A stretch of DNA of 64,000 nucleotides from Viola odorata (Eukaryota > Streptophyta > Magnoliopsida > Malpighiales > Violaceae), in contig OY829541.1 of assembly GCA_963691705.1 (NCBI GenBank), positions 18,842,564-18,906,563 on the forward strand. The letters run 5' to 3'. Positions 33,622 to 46,000 of the stretch are shown in pieces (position 1 is the first letter of the stretch; each line of letters opens with the position of its first letter). The translations under genes were made by a program, and so were the position numbers. The notes below the pieces were generated by a model that worked only from the letters and a program-made list of their open reading frames with translations, was not told the origin of the DNA and did not search any database.

Positions 33622-34161
33622 TGATAAGATCCGGACTGTTAGGGAAGAGGAGTCGAGATTGTGGCTGTTTGGAATTGCTGTAATAGCTGTCTGTCATACC
33701 TGCAAGGCACCGAAGGGGGACTCCGGTGTAGACACTCCGATGCTTAAATTAGTATGGCTGTGAAATTTGGCAGAGATTTTGGTAGAGAATCAGCTCTTAC
33801 CTTTGATCTAGAAATGTGTGGTATTTATAGCTGAAGAAAGAAAGGTTGTTACCCCCAGGGGTGGGCATTATCAAGGAGAGTTAATGCCCAGGATGACATC
33901 AGCACATGTCAGTTGAACCGTACAGGATGATGTTAGCAGGCGGATATCGCTGTCGAGATATCGCCCATGGGCGTTGTCGGGATATCCTGGGATGGGATGA
34001 TGCCGTGTGGGTCCTCCCTCGCTGATGTCGACCATCCCAGGATCCTCGGCCTAATGGGAACGGCAGCCGGGTGCAGTTTGTCAGTCAAGGTCTACAGGGA
34101 TCCGGCTTTGACTCGAGGTGAGAAGACGATTATACCCCTGGTGTTTCCTTAATTGTTATCA
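33622..34161 (-). repeat. 3' LTR of element D
   Basis: 540 bp with TGATAAGATCC...TTGTTATCA ends on the plus strand. The minus strand has CTATAAATA at about 33817-33825, and the block GGATGGTCGACATCAGCGAGG also seen in A. The ends were set by comparison with the paired C LTRs. Confidence 0.85.
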
Positions 34162-34848
34162 TAAGCCCAACTGAAAACGAGCCCGGGTGTTCACCAAGGG
34201 CTGCCTCTCTCGGCCTTTGGAGGAATCGTTACTCCCTTCGCGCCGCGTCAGTTTTGGGGAGAAATTACCGAGTTTTTCTGATTCCTTTGTTAATTCCATT
34301 ACACCGGTCATACGATAGCAAAACTGGTAAGAGGGACCGACCGCTAACGATAGCTCAGGTCTTCCCCGAGGCTTCTGCTATCGTTCTAAGGGCGATATGT
34401 CCATGCTCTTCCTGCACATTCTCAAATGTGGTGTTGTCATTTCCCTCCAAACTCGTGGGATCTGGCCATGCGGCAGGCTGCCAGCAATATTGTCATGGTC
34501 TTACGCCAGAAGCTGCTTACAGTTTGTGCGGTCTTACGCCAGAGCTACCGGCAATATTGACGCGGTTTTACGCTACTAGGAGCTACCTGTAATATTGGCG
34601 CAGTTTTATGCTGTAGACTGCCTTCAAGTTGTAAGGTCTTACGCTCCCCGATACATATTTTATTCAAGCATCTCGGGTATCCACCAGAAGTTCCGCGTTA
34701 GCCCTTCCCTCCAACTACTTTGGGATAACGGTGCGGCTCGATTTTCGAAGCGCACGCCTTGGTGCGCAACTATTGCTTTGGATCTATAAATGTGATCCTT
34801 TTCTGCAGATTCTTCCCATTCTCTCTACCCTTCCTTTGCCATTTTCTC
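34162..34848. other. Element D region between 3' LTR and ORF a
   Basis: It begins with AGCCCAACTGAAAA (34164-34177). At about 34475-34650 it has degenerate repeats with the core GGTCTTACGCCAGA and GCAATATTG, parallel to those in C. CTATAAAT near 34785-34792 is a candidate TATA box for ORF a. No coding sequence was seen. Confidence 0.55.
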
Positions 34849-35206
34849 ATGGAAGATCTCACAAGAAACTTTCTGATCTCCAAGGCCCTGACCCTCAAAA
34901 ATCTTACTGAGGAAGTCCGGCGAGGATATCCTAGAGCTCCGGGGAATGATGACCCCGATTCAAACCAGGATCGGGGCTGCTACCATGGAGCATTTTAATC
35001 TTATTTGGAATGTCTCTAAGTTGGTCGTCGTCGTCTGCCGTATTGAGGTAGCTATCGCCATGCTGCAGTAGAGGAAGGATTTGCTGAACTGCTGCCTAAA
35101 GAGTATGAGGAGCACCTCTTCTAAGCTGACTTTAGTGGAAGAGGCCTTGAGGGATATCCCTACCCTGTTGGTGGACGACGACAATGACGCCAGGTCCCAG
35201 GCTTGA
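34849..35206 (+). pseudogene. Antisense ORF a of element D, broken
   Basis: Starts MEDLTRNFLISKALTLKNL like the C copy. An internal deletion and frameshift near 34910-34930 follow, after which the other frame continues the match (RGMMTPIQTRIGAATMEHFN, CRIEVAIAMLQ). A TAG follows AMLQ near 35068, and the frame ends at TGA 35204-35206. Similarity over both ends identifies it as the orthologous ORF. The function is unknown. Confidence 0.6.
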
Positions 35207-35731
35207 ATGCTTGCCGCTCCGCTTTCTCTTTTGTTTTCTCTTTGTATATTTTATGTATGCGGACGTATATTCAGGCCGTTAGGCCGTAATGAAATTTCTT
35301 TCCGTTGTTGGTCATGTGATCTTTTTCCTTCTTTTCAGAGCGTCAGTCCTTGCTTTAATTGAGGGTTATGCCAGCCCAACTGAAAACGAGTCTGACATTG
35401 ATCAGATATTTGCAGTATTTATTCTTCTTTATCTGCCAGGTGGCGACGGTTGCTTAGGCAAACTGTTCTGCTAATCATGCGCCATCTCTCCAGCAATAAC
35501 TGATTGGGCAGTTTTTCTGTACTTCTTGATCGTCGAGAAATTTCAACAGGCGTGACCAAAGGATTCGATTCGGTCATAATGGTTGATCTTTTTGAGATGC
35601 ATTAAATTGTCCTGCTCTCTTTTGCAGAAAATCTGAAGAGTCTCACCACTGTGACTATTTATGGGGAGTTCTTCTTCTTTTTCCTATTCATCTTCTTCTT
35701 TGAATTTTGTTGCTGCTACTGATTCTCTCTC

Positions 35732-36157
35732 ATGGCTGATTCGTATGATCAGGTTTCCGACGAGCGGGAATCTCGCCCGACTCCTCCCACTACTCTGGAT
35801 TCTGACAATCCCCCTTCGCCGCCATGTCGGAAGAGGCGGTTGCCGTGTCGCAGAGGTCGGAAGAAGTCGAAGAAGAGAGCGCATTTTGATACTACTGGCT
35901 GGTATCCTTCTTCCTCAGCCCCTCCAGTTTGTGAGGGCAAAAGATTGTTTCCTCCAGCTGATTGGTTTGAGGAGGAAATTCCTTCAGGCGATACTGTCGC
36001 AAACGCGGCATCCTTTACTGTCAAAGAGGAATAGAAACCATTGATGCCGAGTTCAGGGCGGAAAGCTGACAAATCCCCTCATTTTGCGGATGAGGAGCTT
36101 CCGCCCTCAGACAAGGAATACTGGTACTGGCCCTCTTACTGGTCTGACGATGATTGA
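35732..36157 (+). pseudogene. Antisense ORF b of element D, broken by one stop
   Basis: 141 codons from ATG 35732, with a TAG at 36032-36034, ending YWYWPSYWSDDD. It shares with C-b the MAD start, the Pro/Ser/Asp-rich leader (LDSDNPPSPP), the basic run (CRKRRLPCRRGRKKSKKR) and the aromatic/Asp C-terminus. A TATA-like TATTTAT lies at 35656-35662, but the upstream ACACGTGTC seen in C-b is absent. Confidence 0.55.
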
Positions 36158-36389
36158 TTCCACCCTTGGCAACCCTTTGTAGATGCCGTATGGCTTATCA
36201 TGAAATGAAATGACGCTTAACTTATTTTTTTTTTAAAGTTTTGCCTATTCGGGCGTTAGCTCCTCTTTGCATTGCTATCGCTGAAAAACTAACGGTTGCC
36301 TTGATTGTAACCGCTCGCAACTGATTGCCAGTGACTACCCCCTCCAGAAGATATAAATGCGTAGGCATAAATATCCTTCTGAGGTTTTC

Positions 36390-36457
36390 ACACGTGTCAC
36401 TTTGGCAGGCTGTTCAATTTTTACAGGCTGTTCAATTTTCGAATCCAGCCTTTAAAA
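36390..36457 (+). promoter_or_regulatory. Putative promoter of antisense ORF c (element D)
   Basis: ACACGTGTC (36390-36398) then TTTAAAA (36451-36457), about 180 bp before the ORF c ATG. The order and distance are close to element C. Confidence 0.5.
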
Positions 36458-36638
36458 GGGAGCAACTGCTCTCTTTTAATACTCTTTGTTGGCACTTCAA
36501 AATTTTCCCTTCTCTCTCTAGATTTTTACTTTCAAAGAAGCTACAACCACCGCTCAACGGCGCCGACGGTTTTGTCCACCGCCTTCTGCTCAAGGTACTT
36601 CGCTTCTTTTCCTCAGATTTTCTTCTTGTTGATTCATT

Positions 36639-38743
36639 ATGAGTACATCTAGGATACCCAAAGATTCTCAGTGGCCTCTGGCCACAAATAGGTCTCTAAA
36701 GAGTCTTCAAATTCTCCAGCAACCCATAGATTTAGAAATTGAGAGAACTCCTAGTATTTTTGTTGATCAAGCAGTGTTGGAGGCAGAGTTGGAGGAAAAT
36801 GGTATCGTTTTCCCTCCAGGTTGCTCCGTTAGAATTCCTGATGCCGGTTACCGGCTTCATGATCCTCTATCGGGGGCCGATAGGATGTTATACTTTAACA
36901 TGTTCCTTTATGGCTTTCACTTTCCCATCCATGAAGCGGTGAAAAGATTATTAGTTTGATATGACATTAACCCAGCTCAGCTTACGCCTCCTTCTTGGTG
37001 CGGGATTTCGGCCTTCATTCGTATTTGCGAGTTGCGAGGTATCCTTGTCCCGTCTATCAATTTATTCCGCAAATTTTTTAGTTTTAGGTGCCGCAACTGC
37101 GTGGTAGATATCACTCCAAGATGGAATGACGCGCTGGTGCAGTCATTCTGGCAGAGATTCCGGGGCTTCGAAGAGACTGTGGCCAATTGGAAAAGTAATT
37201 TCTTTATTGTGAATTTGCCTTTCCGCCCTTGGCCTAGGGATTTCAATCGGTGTCTTAATGACTCCATTTGCACGAACCCGTCAACAGTATCCAAGGAAGA
37301 GCTTCGACAAACAAACGTGTTGCTGGAGCTGAAATCGTCTTATCGCATTCGAGAGTTTGCCTTGCACAGGCTTATAGAGAAGTGTACTATAAGTAAGTTT
37401 CTTTTCTCTCGTTATCGCTTCAACTAATTCACTGTTCTGATATGTTTTGTTGGTAGGTGACACTGGAAACCAACCGTCGAGTGATAAAGACGTTCCTTTG
37501 AACGTGAGGCCGCTTCAGTCACTGCCGCCATCTCCTCCGCCTGAGAGTTCCAGTCACCCTGCCGCTCCTCCAAAAAGAAAAAGATTTCGAATCGCACCTC
37601 CCGCTTTCTCGAGAACTAGTTACCCATTCGGCAAGGAGTGACTCCAAATCGTCCTAAGACTGAAATACACGACAGCGACAACGAGGATATGGATAATGAT
37701 TCTGGGCTTCGTCACGCTTCCGCATCTCAGCGGAAGAAGCTACGCATGGGAAATAGCAACCCAATCGCCGAAGCTACTTCGAATAAAGCTAGCGAAACCC
37801 TTGCTACTGGAGCTGGCTCTTTTGGCGGTGCGAGTACTTCCAAGGTAGCTGTAGCAGCTGAGGCGCCAACCGACATTCCTCCTAATATTCCCGAGGTTTC
37901 GTCAGAGGTCAACCTTCCTCCTCTAACTGCCGCTCCTGACTCCCCTATCTCCTCTTTTATTCCTGACGTTGCCGCCTCGAACCCTGAACCTGCCGTTACT
38001 CCTGACCCTCTGTTAAATGGCTTTCCGCCATTATTCTGCACTTTTATCTCAGGAGCTGGGGGTTCCGCTGAAAGTCGTTCTCCTCCCTTTACTACCGATA
38101 TGTCTCCTCAAGGCTCTCAAGGAGCCACTTCCTATCGCTTGGATTTGTCTACCTTTGGCACTAGTGGACTTCGTGCACTGGGAATATCGGATCCATTATC
38201 ACAGAGCGAGCCGGTGGGTTCCGTTGTGGGTGCGATATTTGGCTCTGCTGAAGATAGGGAGGAGACGTCAGAGCTTCCTTTGGAGGTTATCGCGAACGCG
38301 CTTTGAATGACGTGCTAGCCAGCTTTCGCATGTTGAATTACTTTCTTGATATCCAGGGTGACAAGGCTCGAGGTTCCCCCTCTAAGGTGGCGGAGCTGAC
38401 GCAGCTCCAAAGCGATACCAAAGCTGAGCTTGACGACTGCCGTGCTGAATTGGCCAGAGAAAAGTCGATAGGGAAGGCTAAGATAGAGCTTCTGGAAGCG
38501 AAACTGGTGGCTGCCAATAGAAGAAACTCTCTCCTCCATGAAGAGATATCAGCCCGCGACGCGAAGCTAGTGAAGGTGCCCGATGAGATGTCGCGCTGGA
38601 AGGACAAGGCGATACATGCCTTTGCTGCTGGGTTTCCAGATTATTATCGCAGCAAGGCTTTCGATCCTGCCAAGATAGCCGACTACGCCTTCGAGAGGTT
38701 GAAGGATATAAACACCGGGGGCGACAAAGGAGTCCTTCTGTGA
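36639..38743 (+). pseudogene. Antisense ORF c of element D, broken
   Basis: Exons 36639-37392 and 37457-38743 flank a 64-bp GT/AG intron at the same phase-1 position as in C. The conserved domain is readable (LEAELEENGIVFPPG, MFLYGFHFPIHEAVKRLL, WCGISAFIRICELRG, VDITPRWNDALVQSFW). A TGA at about 36957-36959 interrupts it. Frameshifts occur near 37640 and 38300. The second part keeps the Pro/Ser linker, SYRLDLSTFGTSGLRALGIS and the coiled coil (TQLQSDTKAELDDCRAELAR). It is the orthologue of the intact C copy. Confidence 0.7.
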
Positions 38744-38961
38744 TGGGAGCGAGGCAATGTTTGAGAATATTTTATTTTATTTTCCTTTTAGCATTGGTTT
38801 CATTTGGCTCTTGATAACTATTAATTTGCTTCTTGACGTTATCTTTGTTGATTACGTCAACACGCTTGGCCTCTTTCTATTAAAGTAATTCTGCTTTTTC
38901 GGAGTATTTAATGCTCAGAATCCCCTCATTAATATGAGCGAAGGATTATGATGGTTTGGAG

Positions 38962-39116
38962 ACACGTGTCTGCTCATCAGGACGCTAGGGCTAGCATGAT
39001 TTGATAGGATCAAAGCGTCTTCTCTCCTTTCTAGGGTTATACTCATTGCTTTTGCCTGTCACGCGCGTTGCGACTATTTCAGCAGTCATTTCTTTTAGCC
39101 TTTTAGGGTTATAAAA
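38962..39116 (+). promoter_or_regulatory. Putative promoter of antisense ORF d (element D)
   Basis: ACACGTGTC (38962-38970) then TATAAAA (39110-39116) in the context TTAGGGTTATAAAACCCC, 148 bp apart and about 170 bp before the ATG. It is closely parallel to element C. Confidence 0.6.
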
Positions 39117-39284
39117 CCCCCCACTTTATTTCTTTTTCTACTTTCGACAATCTATTTCTCTGCATCTTCTCAAATCATCTTGCATTTCTGGTTTTCATTT
39201 TCTGGGTATTTCAATTTTCTTCTAAAAAGGTACTTCTTCACTTCCCTTATTGTGCTCTTCATCTTTTATTTTCTTTTTTTCGCC

Positions 39285-41732
39285 ATGGCAAAAAGAAAAA
39301 CTCGTGCCTCTGGGTCTAAATCAATTGACGAAGAAAAGATAGAAACCATAGTCAGTACTATTACTTCTTCTGCCATTCTTGATAAACATCTGTCCGATCA
39401 TGGTGCCACCCTCCCTGAGGGTTTTAAGGCCACCGTCGCTCCTGATTCTTTACGCTTGAATAACGTTCTGACCGGTAAGCGCAGAATTATGTATGCCCAG
39501 ATGTTCCGTTATGGTTTCCAGTTTCCGGTTGACTCATTCATTAAAGAGTTGCTTACTTCTCTGGATCTGAAACCTGTTCAACTGGCCCCAAATGCCTACT
39601 GTGGCATTTATGCATTTCTAGAACTCTGCAAGTACAAAGGAATTGCATCTCCTTCCCTTGCATTACTGAAGTCTTTGTTCAAGATGTATAACCGTCGGGG
39701 TGTAATAGCGATATCACCCCGTTATGATGATGATTCGCTCCAGAACTTTACCTGGAAACTCCTTCACCTGGAGTCTTCCGTTGATAAATGGAAAGAGCAA
39801 TTTTTTGTGGTTGAGACTCCTGAGCTTCCGGAGTCATGGTGGCGGTCTCGTTTCAATCAGAGCGTTAAGGACAGGGCTTGGCGCCGAGAGGCTCTTGACG
39901 AGACGGAACAGGGCTGGTTTGATAAATTGCTCAGTCTGGACATCAGCGTTCACACCCGCCTTTTGCCTTGCGGGACCGATATTAGAGCCTACGTTAGACG
40001 TGAGTATTGCGTCAATCTTTTACTTTCAGTATTAGTACTAACGCTAACGCTGTCTTGTGTTTTTATAGCAACTGATCCGAATTACGTTCCGGAGAGCGTT
40101 AGGAGGCGCCGAAAGAGACTTCGAGATAGAGAAGCGGCCACGGCTGTTAATATCGCCACCGCTTCAGCTGCTCCTTCTGTCACCGCTTTAGTTCCTCCCC
40201 AAACAACTTCCGCCTTAGCTGACGCGGAAATCGACACCATTCCGACCGGTGTTCCGGTCATATCAATCGTTGTTCCTCCACCCCAATCAGTTGCGCACAG
40301 GGCTTCCGCGAAGGTAAAGAAGAAAAGGAAGACAAGGAGTGTTGCTACCCTCCATCCACTAATTCCGCCTTCTTCAGATATGGACGGCTCCTCGGAAGCA
40401 CCTGTCGCTGAGGCGGTAACAACTACTGTTGCCTTATACTTTTTGTGCTGCTTTTTTAATGTTTTTCTGCCTTTTCTTTAGTTTTTATTGTTTTTCTTCA
40501 TAGGTTACCTCTTGTGCCTCTACTCCTGCACCTTCACGAGCTAATATGGACTTGAGGTGTATTCTTTCTCAACCAAGGAAGAAAAAGAGGTCTAACGAGG
40601 TAGGCCCAAGCCCGTCCTCGACTCAGGTGGATGTCGGGGTGGGGCCTCAAGCCGTCCTTGTCTCTTTCGCACCTCCCACGGGTCAGGCTGGTAGTATTTT
40701 TGAGGGAGTGTCCATGCCTGGGTCTTTCGAGAATTCCCCACCTTCATTCGATTCGAAAGTGCCTCACTATTCCTCCAACGTGGTCCATACTGATGATCTG
40801 TCGGGTTTCTCCGCCTATCAGTCCCAGGGATCATTCATGCCATAGGGAGGTTCTGCTTCGAACCAGCCTCATGAAGTGGTCGGGCCCCAAGGGGTTCCGC
40901 TTCGAACCAGCCTCCTTCTCCTGCCGCGGTGGTCTTTGTTCCTTCTGATGCTTCCATGCTTAAGCGCTTCGGGGAGGGGACACCAGTGTCCACTCTTATG
41001 GCCGATGTGAGCTCATATAGCGCCACTGGGCCTATCACTCATCAAGTGGATATAACTTCGCTTCATAGTTCAGGGATTGCGGCCATGGGGGGGCGATAAC
41101 TCGGCTGTTACTGCTTCGTTCTTAGCTGCACACATGCTACCGTCCCCTGAGGAACGAAGCGCCTTCGCTGCTAGGGGAGACGAAGAGCAAGCAGACTTGC
41201 TGCGCACCAAACTTTTCACTGGGTTCCTTAAATTTTATCATTACACTGAGCGCGCATCGCAAAAGGCGGCTGACCTTGCCGCTTCCGTAGCCCAGCTTTC
41301 ACAGGAGCGAGAGGAAAAATAGTGGCTACTGGAAGAGCAAGATAGATATATGAAGGCCCTGGAGGCAGCCAAGAAGGAGACAAAGGAGGCGAAGGAATAA
41401 CTGGCTAAATCTAACGCTGCTCTGGCGGTTGAACAGGCAAAGATTATCGCTCTCGAGGCAGAGAGAACAGCCTTAGCGGAAGAGAAAGCAGCTTTGGTAG
41501 AATAGAAAATAGCGCTTGAGGCAGAAACATCAATCAAGTGTCACTGGTACATTGAAAAAACTACTTCTATCATGGCTAACAGCTTTGTGGAGATTCACGG
41601 GGAAGAACTTTATGACGGAGACGCTGTTTCCAGCATTTTTATAAGAATTCTTCCGATCTAAATGACGAGGGCTTCCGCTTGGCCAGGTCGAAGGGCTACC
41701 TAGAGGGAGGGATTGTCGAAGGCCAGGAGTAA
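39285..41732 (+). pseudogene. Antisense ORF d of element D, broken in its C-terminal half
   Basis: Exons: 39285-39999, 40069-40415 and 40504-41732. The conserved domain is intact (MFRYGFQFPVDSFIKELL, YAFLELCKYKGIASPSL, ISPRYDDDSLQNFTWKL, ESWWRSRFNQSV), as is the basic segment KVKKKRKTRSVATL. The first intron is 69 bp without a stop, so it is also open when read through. The last exon is damaged: a TAG after GSFMP near 40843, frameshifts around 40850-41090, several stops in the coiled coil (near 41321, 41398 and 41503), and a frameshift near 41640. A short duplicated segment (CTTCGAACCAGCCTC near 40856 and 40899) lies beside the first break. Confidence 0.7.
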
Positions 41733-43073
41733 GCAGGGTGTTATCGCTCCTTTCTTTTTGCGAGGATCGAGTGTTACCCTTTTTGTACATCTTTTGCATA
41801 CTTTTGTATCCCTTCGTGGGTATTTGATTCTGAATAATGACACTTCTGTGACATCGGCTTTTGTTAGGGCCATTTTCCTCTCCCGTATTTCGTTTTCTTT
41901 GAATTTTGTATTGTGGCCTTCGCGCCCTTATCGCCTTGATCAGGCTTTGTCATGCTCATCTTAACCACTGCTTGGCCCCGTCAGGGAAGATATTCTTGAA
42001 AGAAGAATGCTTCTTTCCTTGATCAAAAGAGATAACGAATAGGGTCTTTAGGCCCTATCCCTTGAACCGCGTCAACATCAGCGTGGTTGGCTTCACGTCT
42101 ACTTTACCGACGAGTTATACAACTCTTTTATCAATTCCAATGCCACGATCTCTTGAAGCTAGAGATATCCTGCACACTCTCAATTAATATCTATTAATAA
42201 GAAATAAGCGATAACAGACATGAGTTTCCCGTAGGAGCCGATCCGCCGCCACTCTAGGGTATTAGTGACGCTTGTTATCACTTTCTCAACCAGCTCACTT
42301 CACCAGGGATTCCGCATCTGGTTACTCGCTGGGATTTCGCGACTTTTCGCATTTCCACGGTCAGCCAGAAAGTGCCTCTTCCTAGTGAGTCGTCTGATCA
42401 GGACAGGCCCTCACAAGGCTAGGATTTTTCACTTTCGGCGTTACCCTCTCATCCTGGAATCGTGCCTTCCCTTGGCGAGCCGTCTACATCAGGCCAGCCG
42501 CAAGGATAGGATTTCTACTTCCAAGATGGAGTTATTATCTCCTTAGGGTGTGCCTCTCCCTAACGAGCCGTCTCCACAAGAATGGCTGTCATAAGGATGA
42601 GGCTTTTTCACCTTCAGGAATCCTGGGGCGTGCCCTCACTCAGTGAGTCGGTGGATCCAGACTGACCATCACGAGGATAGGACTTTTCACTCCCAGGGTG
42701 TCGGGGCGTGCCTCATCTTATGGCCCACACGTGGTTACCACAAGGATAGGACTTTTCACTCCCAACGTCACATATTAGGTGCGCCAGGGCGTGCCCTCAC
42801 TTAGTGAGCCGTCAGATCAGGACAGGTCATCACAAGGATAGGCCTTTTCACTCCTGACGCTAAATATTAGGTGTGCCGGGGGGTGCCCTCACTTAGTGAG
42901 CCGTCGGATCAGGACAGGTCATCACAAGGATAGGACTTTTCACTCCTGGCAACCTCTTCTCCATTTTTCTTGTCGCCTGCACACACACACGTAGCCACAA
43001 AACACATGAAAGCTCATTACTCGAGCGTTAGTAGGGGTTAGGGCTGTCGTTAGTGAAAAGGTGTAGGGATAAA
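41733..43073. repeat. Short tandem repeats between antisense ORF d and pol, element D
   Basis: Noncoding. From about 42370 to 42950 a degenerate unit repeats at least six times, marked by GTGCCCTCACTTAGTGAGCC, GATCAGGACAGGTCATCAC and AAGGATAGGACTTTTCACTC. The last two copies (about 42785-42865 and 42870-42950) are nearly identical, so the array is still being homogenised. It is the counterpart of the element C block. Confidence 0.75.
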
Positions 43074-46000
43074 TCAAAATCTAGCATGATATAATTTAAA
43101 ACAAGCGATATTCTAGGAGTTAGGTAAGGGGGTACCGTCGAGTGTCTCCAGATGGTACGCTCCTCTCCCGAAAATATGGGTAACGCGGTACGACCCTTCC
43201 CAGTACGACGTTGACCAGTTGCTCGTTGATCCCTGAGTACCAGGTCACCTTCCTTTAGAAGTCGTTCTTTGACACACCTATTATGATAACGTGCCATCTT
43301 TTGTTTATAGTGCGTCATTTTCAGAAGAGCTTCCTCTTGTAATTGGGGCAGCGCATCAAGGTTCGCACGCAGCCTTTCCTCATTTAGCTCTTCTCTGAAG
43401 TAAGCCACTCATAGGCTCATGGTACCAATTTCCACGGGCGTGACGGCCTCAGTGCCGAACGCCAGTGCGAATGGTGTCTCCTGTGCTGGTTTTCGTGGTC
43501 ATGCGGTATGCCCACATTACGTACGACAGTTCATCTGCCCACATCTTTTTAGATCCCTCTAGGTTCTTCTTAACACCGTTAAGTATGGCTCGGTTTGTCA
43601 CCTCAGCCTGACCATTGGTCTGCGGATGAGCCACGGAAGAGAATCTTTGCTCGATTCCAAATTCCACACATTGGTCTCTAAAGAATTGGCTGGTGAATTG
43701 CGTTCCGTTATCGCTGACTAGCACGCGGGGAACTCCGAAGTGCATGATAACTTGGTGTTTGAAGAAATGCCAGATTTTCTCTGTTGTAATGTTGGCGACC
43801 GCCTCAGCTTTCGCCCATTTAGTGAAGTAATATACCGCCACGACCACAAATTTTAGTTGAGATCTTGCCCTTGGAAACGGCCCGAGGATGTCAATTCCCC
43901 ATTTTGCGAAAGGATAGGGAGCGATAAGATCATAAATTTTTGTGGCGGGTCGTCGAGGAATCTTGGCAAATTTCTGACACTTTTGGCAAGTCCGCACGAA
44001 ATCATGGCAGTCTTTCCGGATAGTGGACCAATAAAACCCCGATCTGAAGACCTGTGCAGCCAAGGTTCTGCCGGATGTATGCATGCCGCAAATTCCTTCG
44101 TGGATTTCGCGGAGGGTATGAAGGCCCTCATGTTCCGTTATGCATCTGGCAGCCGGATGGGAGAAACACCTCCGTATCAACTCTCCGTTGAAGTACGTGC
44201 ACTGTACCGCTTGCTTAAGTACCTTTTTCTTCTTAGCGTTATCCGCTGGCAGCTCGTCATGTTTCAAGTATCTTATGACGGGAATTCTCCAGTCATTTTC
44301 ACTTTCTTCCACGCAGAGTATCGCCTGCTCTTCCATAAAGGAAGGCACGGGTAGCTCCTGGTAGTACACCCCTTTCGGTATGGATGCTTCTGGATTTGCT
44401 GCGAGTTTGGCGACGCTATTCGCTTCAACATTATCCTCTCGAGGAGTGTGCTCGAAGCTAACCTGTATGCCACATTTCTTGATTTCTATCAACTCGCGTT
44501 TCACCTTAGCCAAGTATTGTACCATGATGGGTTCTCTAGCTTGAGAGTGTCCTAGCACCTGATCTATTATCAACTTGGAGTCTCCATAGACTTTTAGCCG
44601 CAGATCTCCAAACCTTCCTGAGTCATGAATTCCTTTTATGGAGGCGCTTTTCCCTATCCTGAGTCCGTCTAATAACGCTTCAAATTCTGCGGCATTGTTG
44701 GACAACGACTGTAAAATCCAGATGGCAAACTGCATATGGATGCCATGAGGCCCACTCATGAAGATTCCAGCCCCAGCAAGCTCTTGATTTTTAGCGCCAT
44801 CTACATAGATGACCCACATGTCGGTGTAGGTTTCAGGGAAGGGGAGATCCAACTCTTCTTTTTCCTTTTCAGTCAACTCCGTCATTGGGTCTGGTGTAAA
44901 GGTGCATTCCGCGATAAAGTCCGCCAGGATCTGAGTCTTTATGGACGGTCGGGATCTGTAGTGCAAACCATATTGTTCAAGTTCGATAGCCCAAATCAGC
45001 ATTCTCCCCGAGGATTCGGGCTTCAAGAATATCCTTTTTAAAGGTTGATCCGTAAGCACAATGACGGTGTGAGCTTGAAAATACCGATCCATTTTCCGTG
45101 TAGCTTGCACCAATGCGAATGCTATCTTCTCAATTCGAGCGTATCTCAGCTCGGCATCTTTCAGGATGTGACTGACAAAGTATACAGGGTGGTGTGTGTG
45201 ATTACCATCTCTCACAAGGACCGCACTGACCACCTCGTCTGCAACCCCAAGGTATAGGTACAGGAATTCACCAGGCTCTGGTCTTGTCAATACCAAGTTA
45301 GACGATAAATAGGCCTTCAGGCTCGCAAATGCTTCCTCGCATTCTGCCGTCCATCCGAAGATAGCTTTCTTGCGTATAACTTTGAAGAAGGGGAGGCACC
45401 TCTCACCTTGCTTAGAGATAAATCGTCCCAGTGCGATAACACGCCCTGTTAGCTTCTGGATCTCCTTTACAGTCCGAGGGGATATCATGTCCTGGATAGC
45501 TTTGACTTTTGACGGGTTAGGTTGAATGCCCTTTTGGCTGACCACGTAACCCAAGAATTTTCCCGTTTGGAAGGCAAACATGCACTTTCGAGGGTTTAGC
45601 TTCATCTGATATCGCCTCATTACTTCAAAAATTTCTGCCAGGTCAGACAAGTGTTCTTTGAAGCTTCGACTTTTGATCAGTATGTCATCGACATATGCCT
45701 CTACGTTTCGTCCGATCTGCTTCTCAAAGACTTGATTCGCCATTCGCTGGAAGGTGGCTCCAGCATTTTTCAACCCAAAAGGCATCGCCGTGTAGCAATA
45801 AGTGGCCTTGGGAGTGATGAAAGCAGTTTTCTCTTCATCCTCCTTAGCCATGGGGATTTGATGATACCCCGAGTTGGCATCTAACGAGCTCAAATATGCG
45901 TACCCGGCAGCCTGATCAACTAGCTGATCGATCCGAGGGAGTGGGTAACAATCTTTGGGGCAGGCATCATTCAGATCTGTGAAATCAATGCACATGCGCC

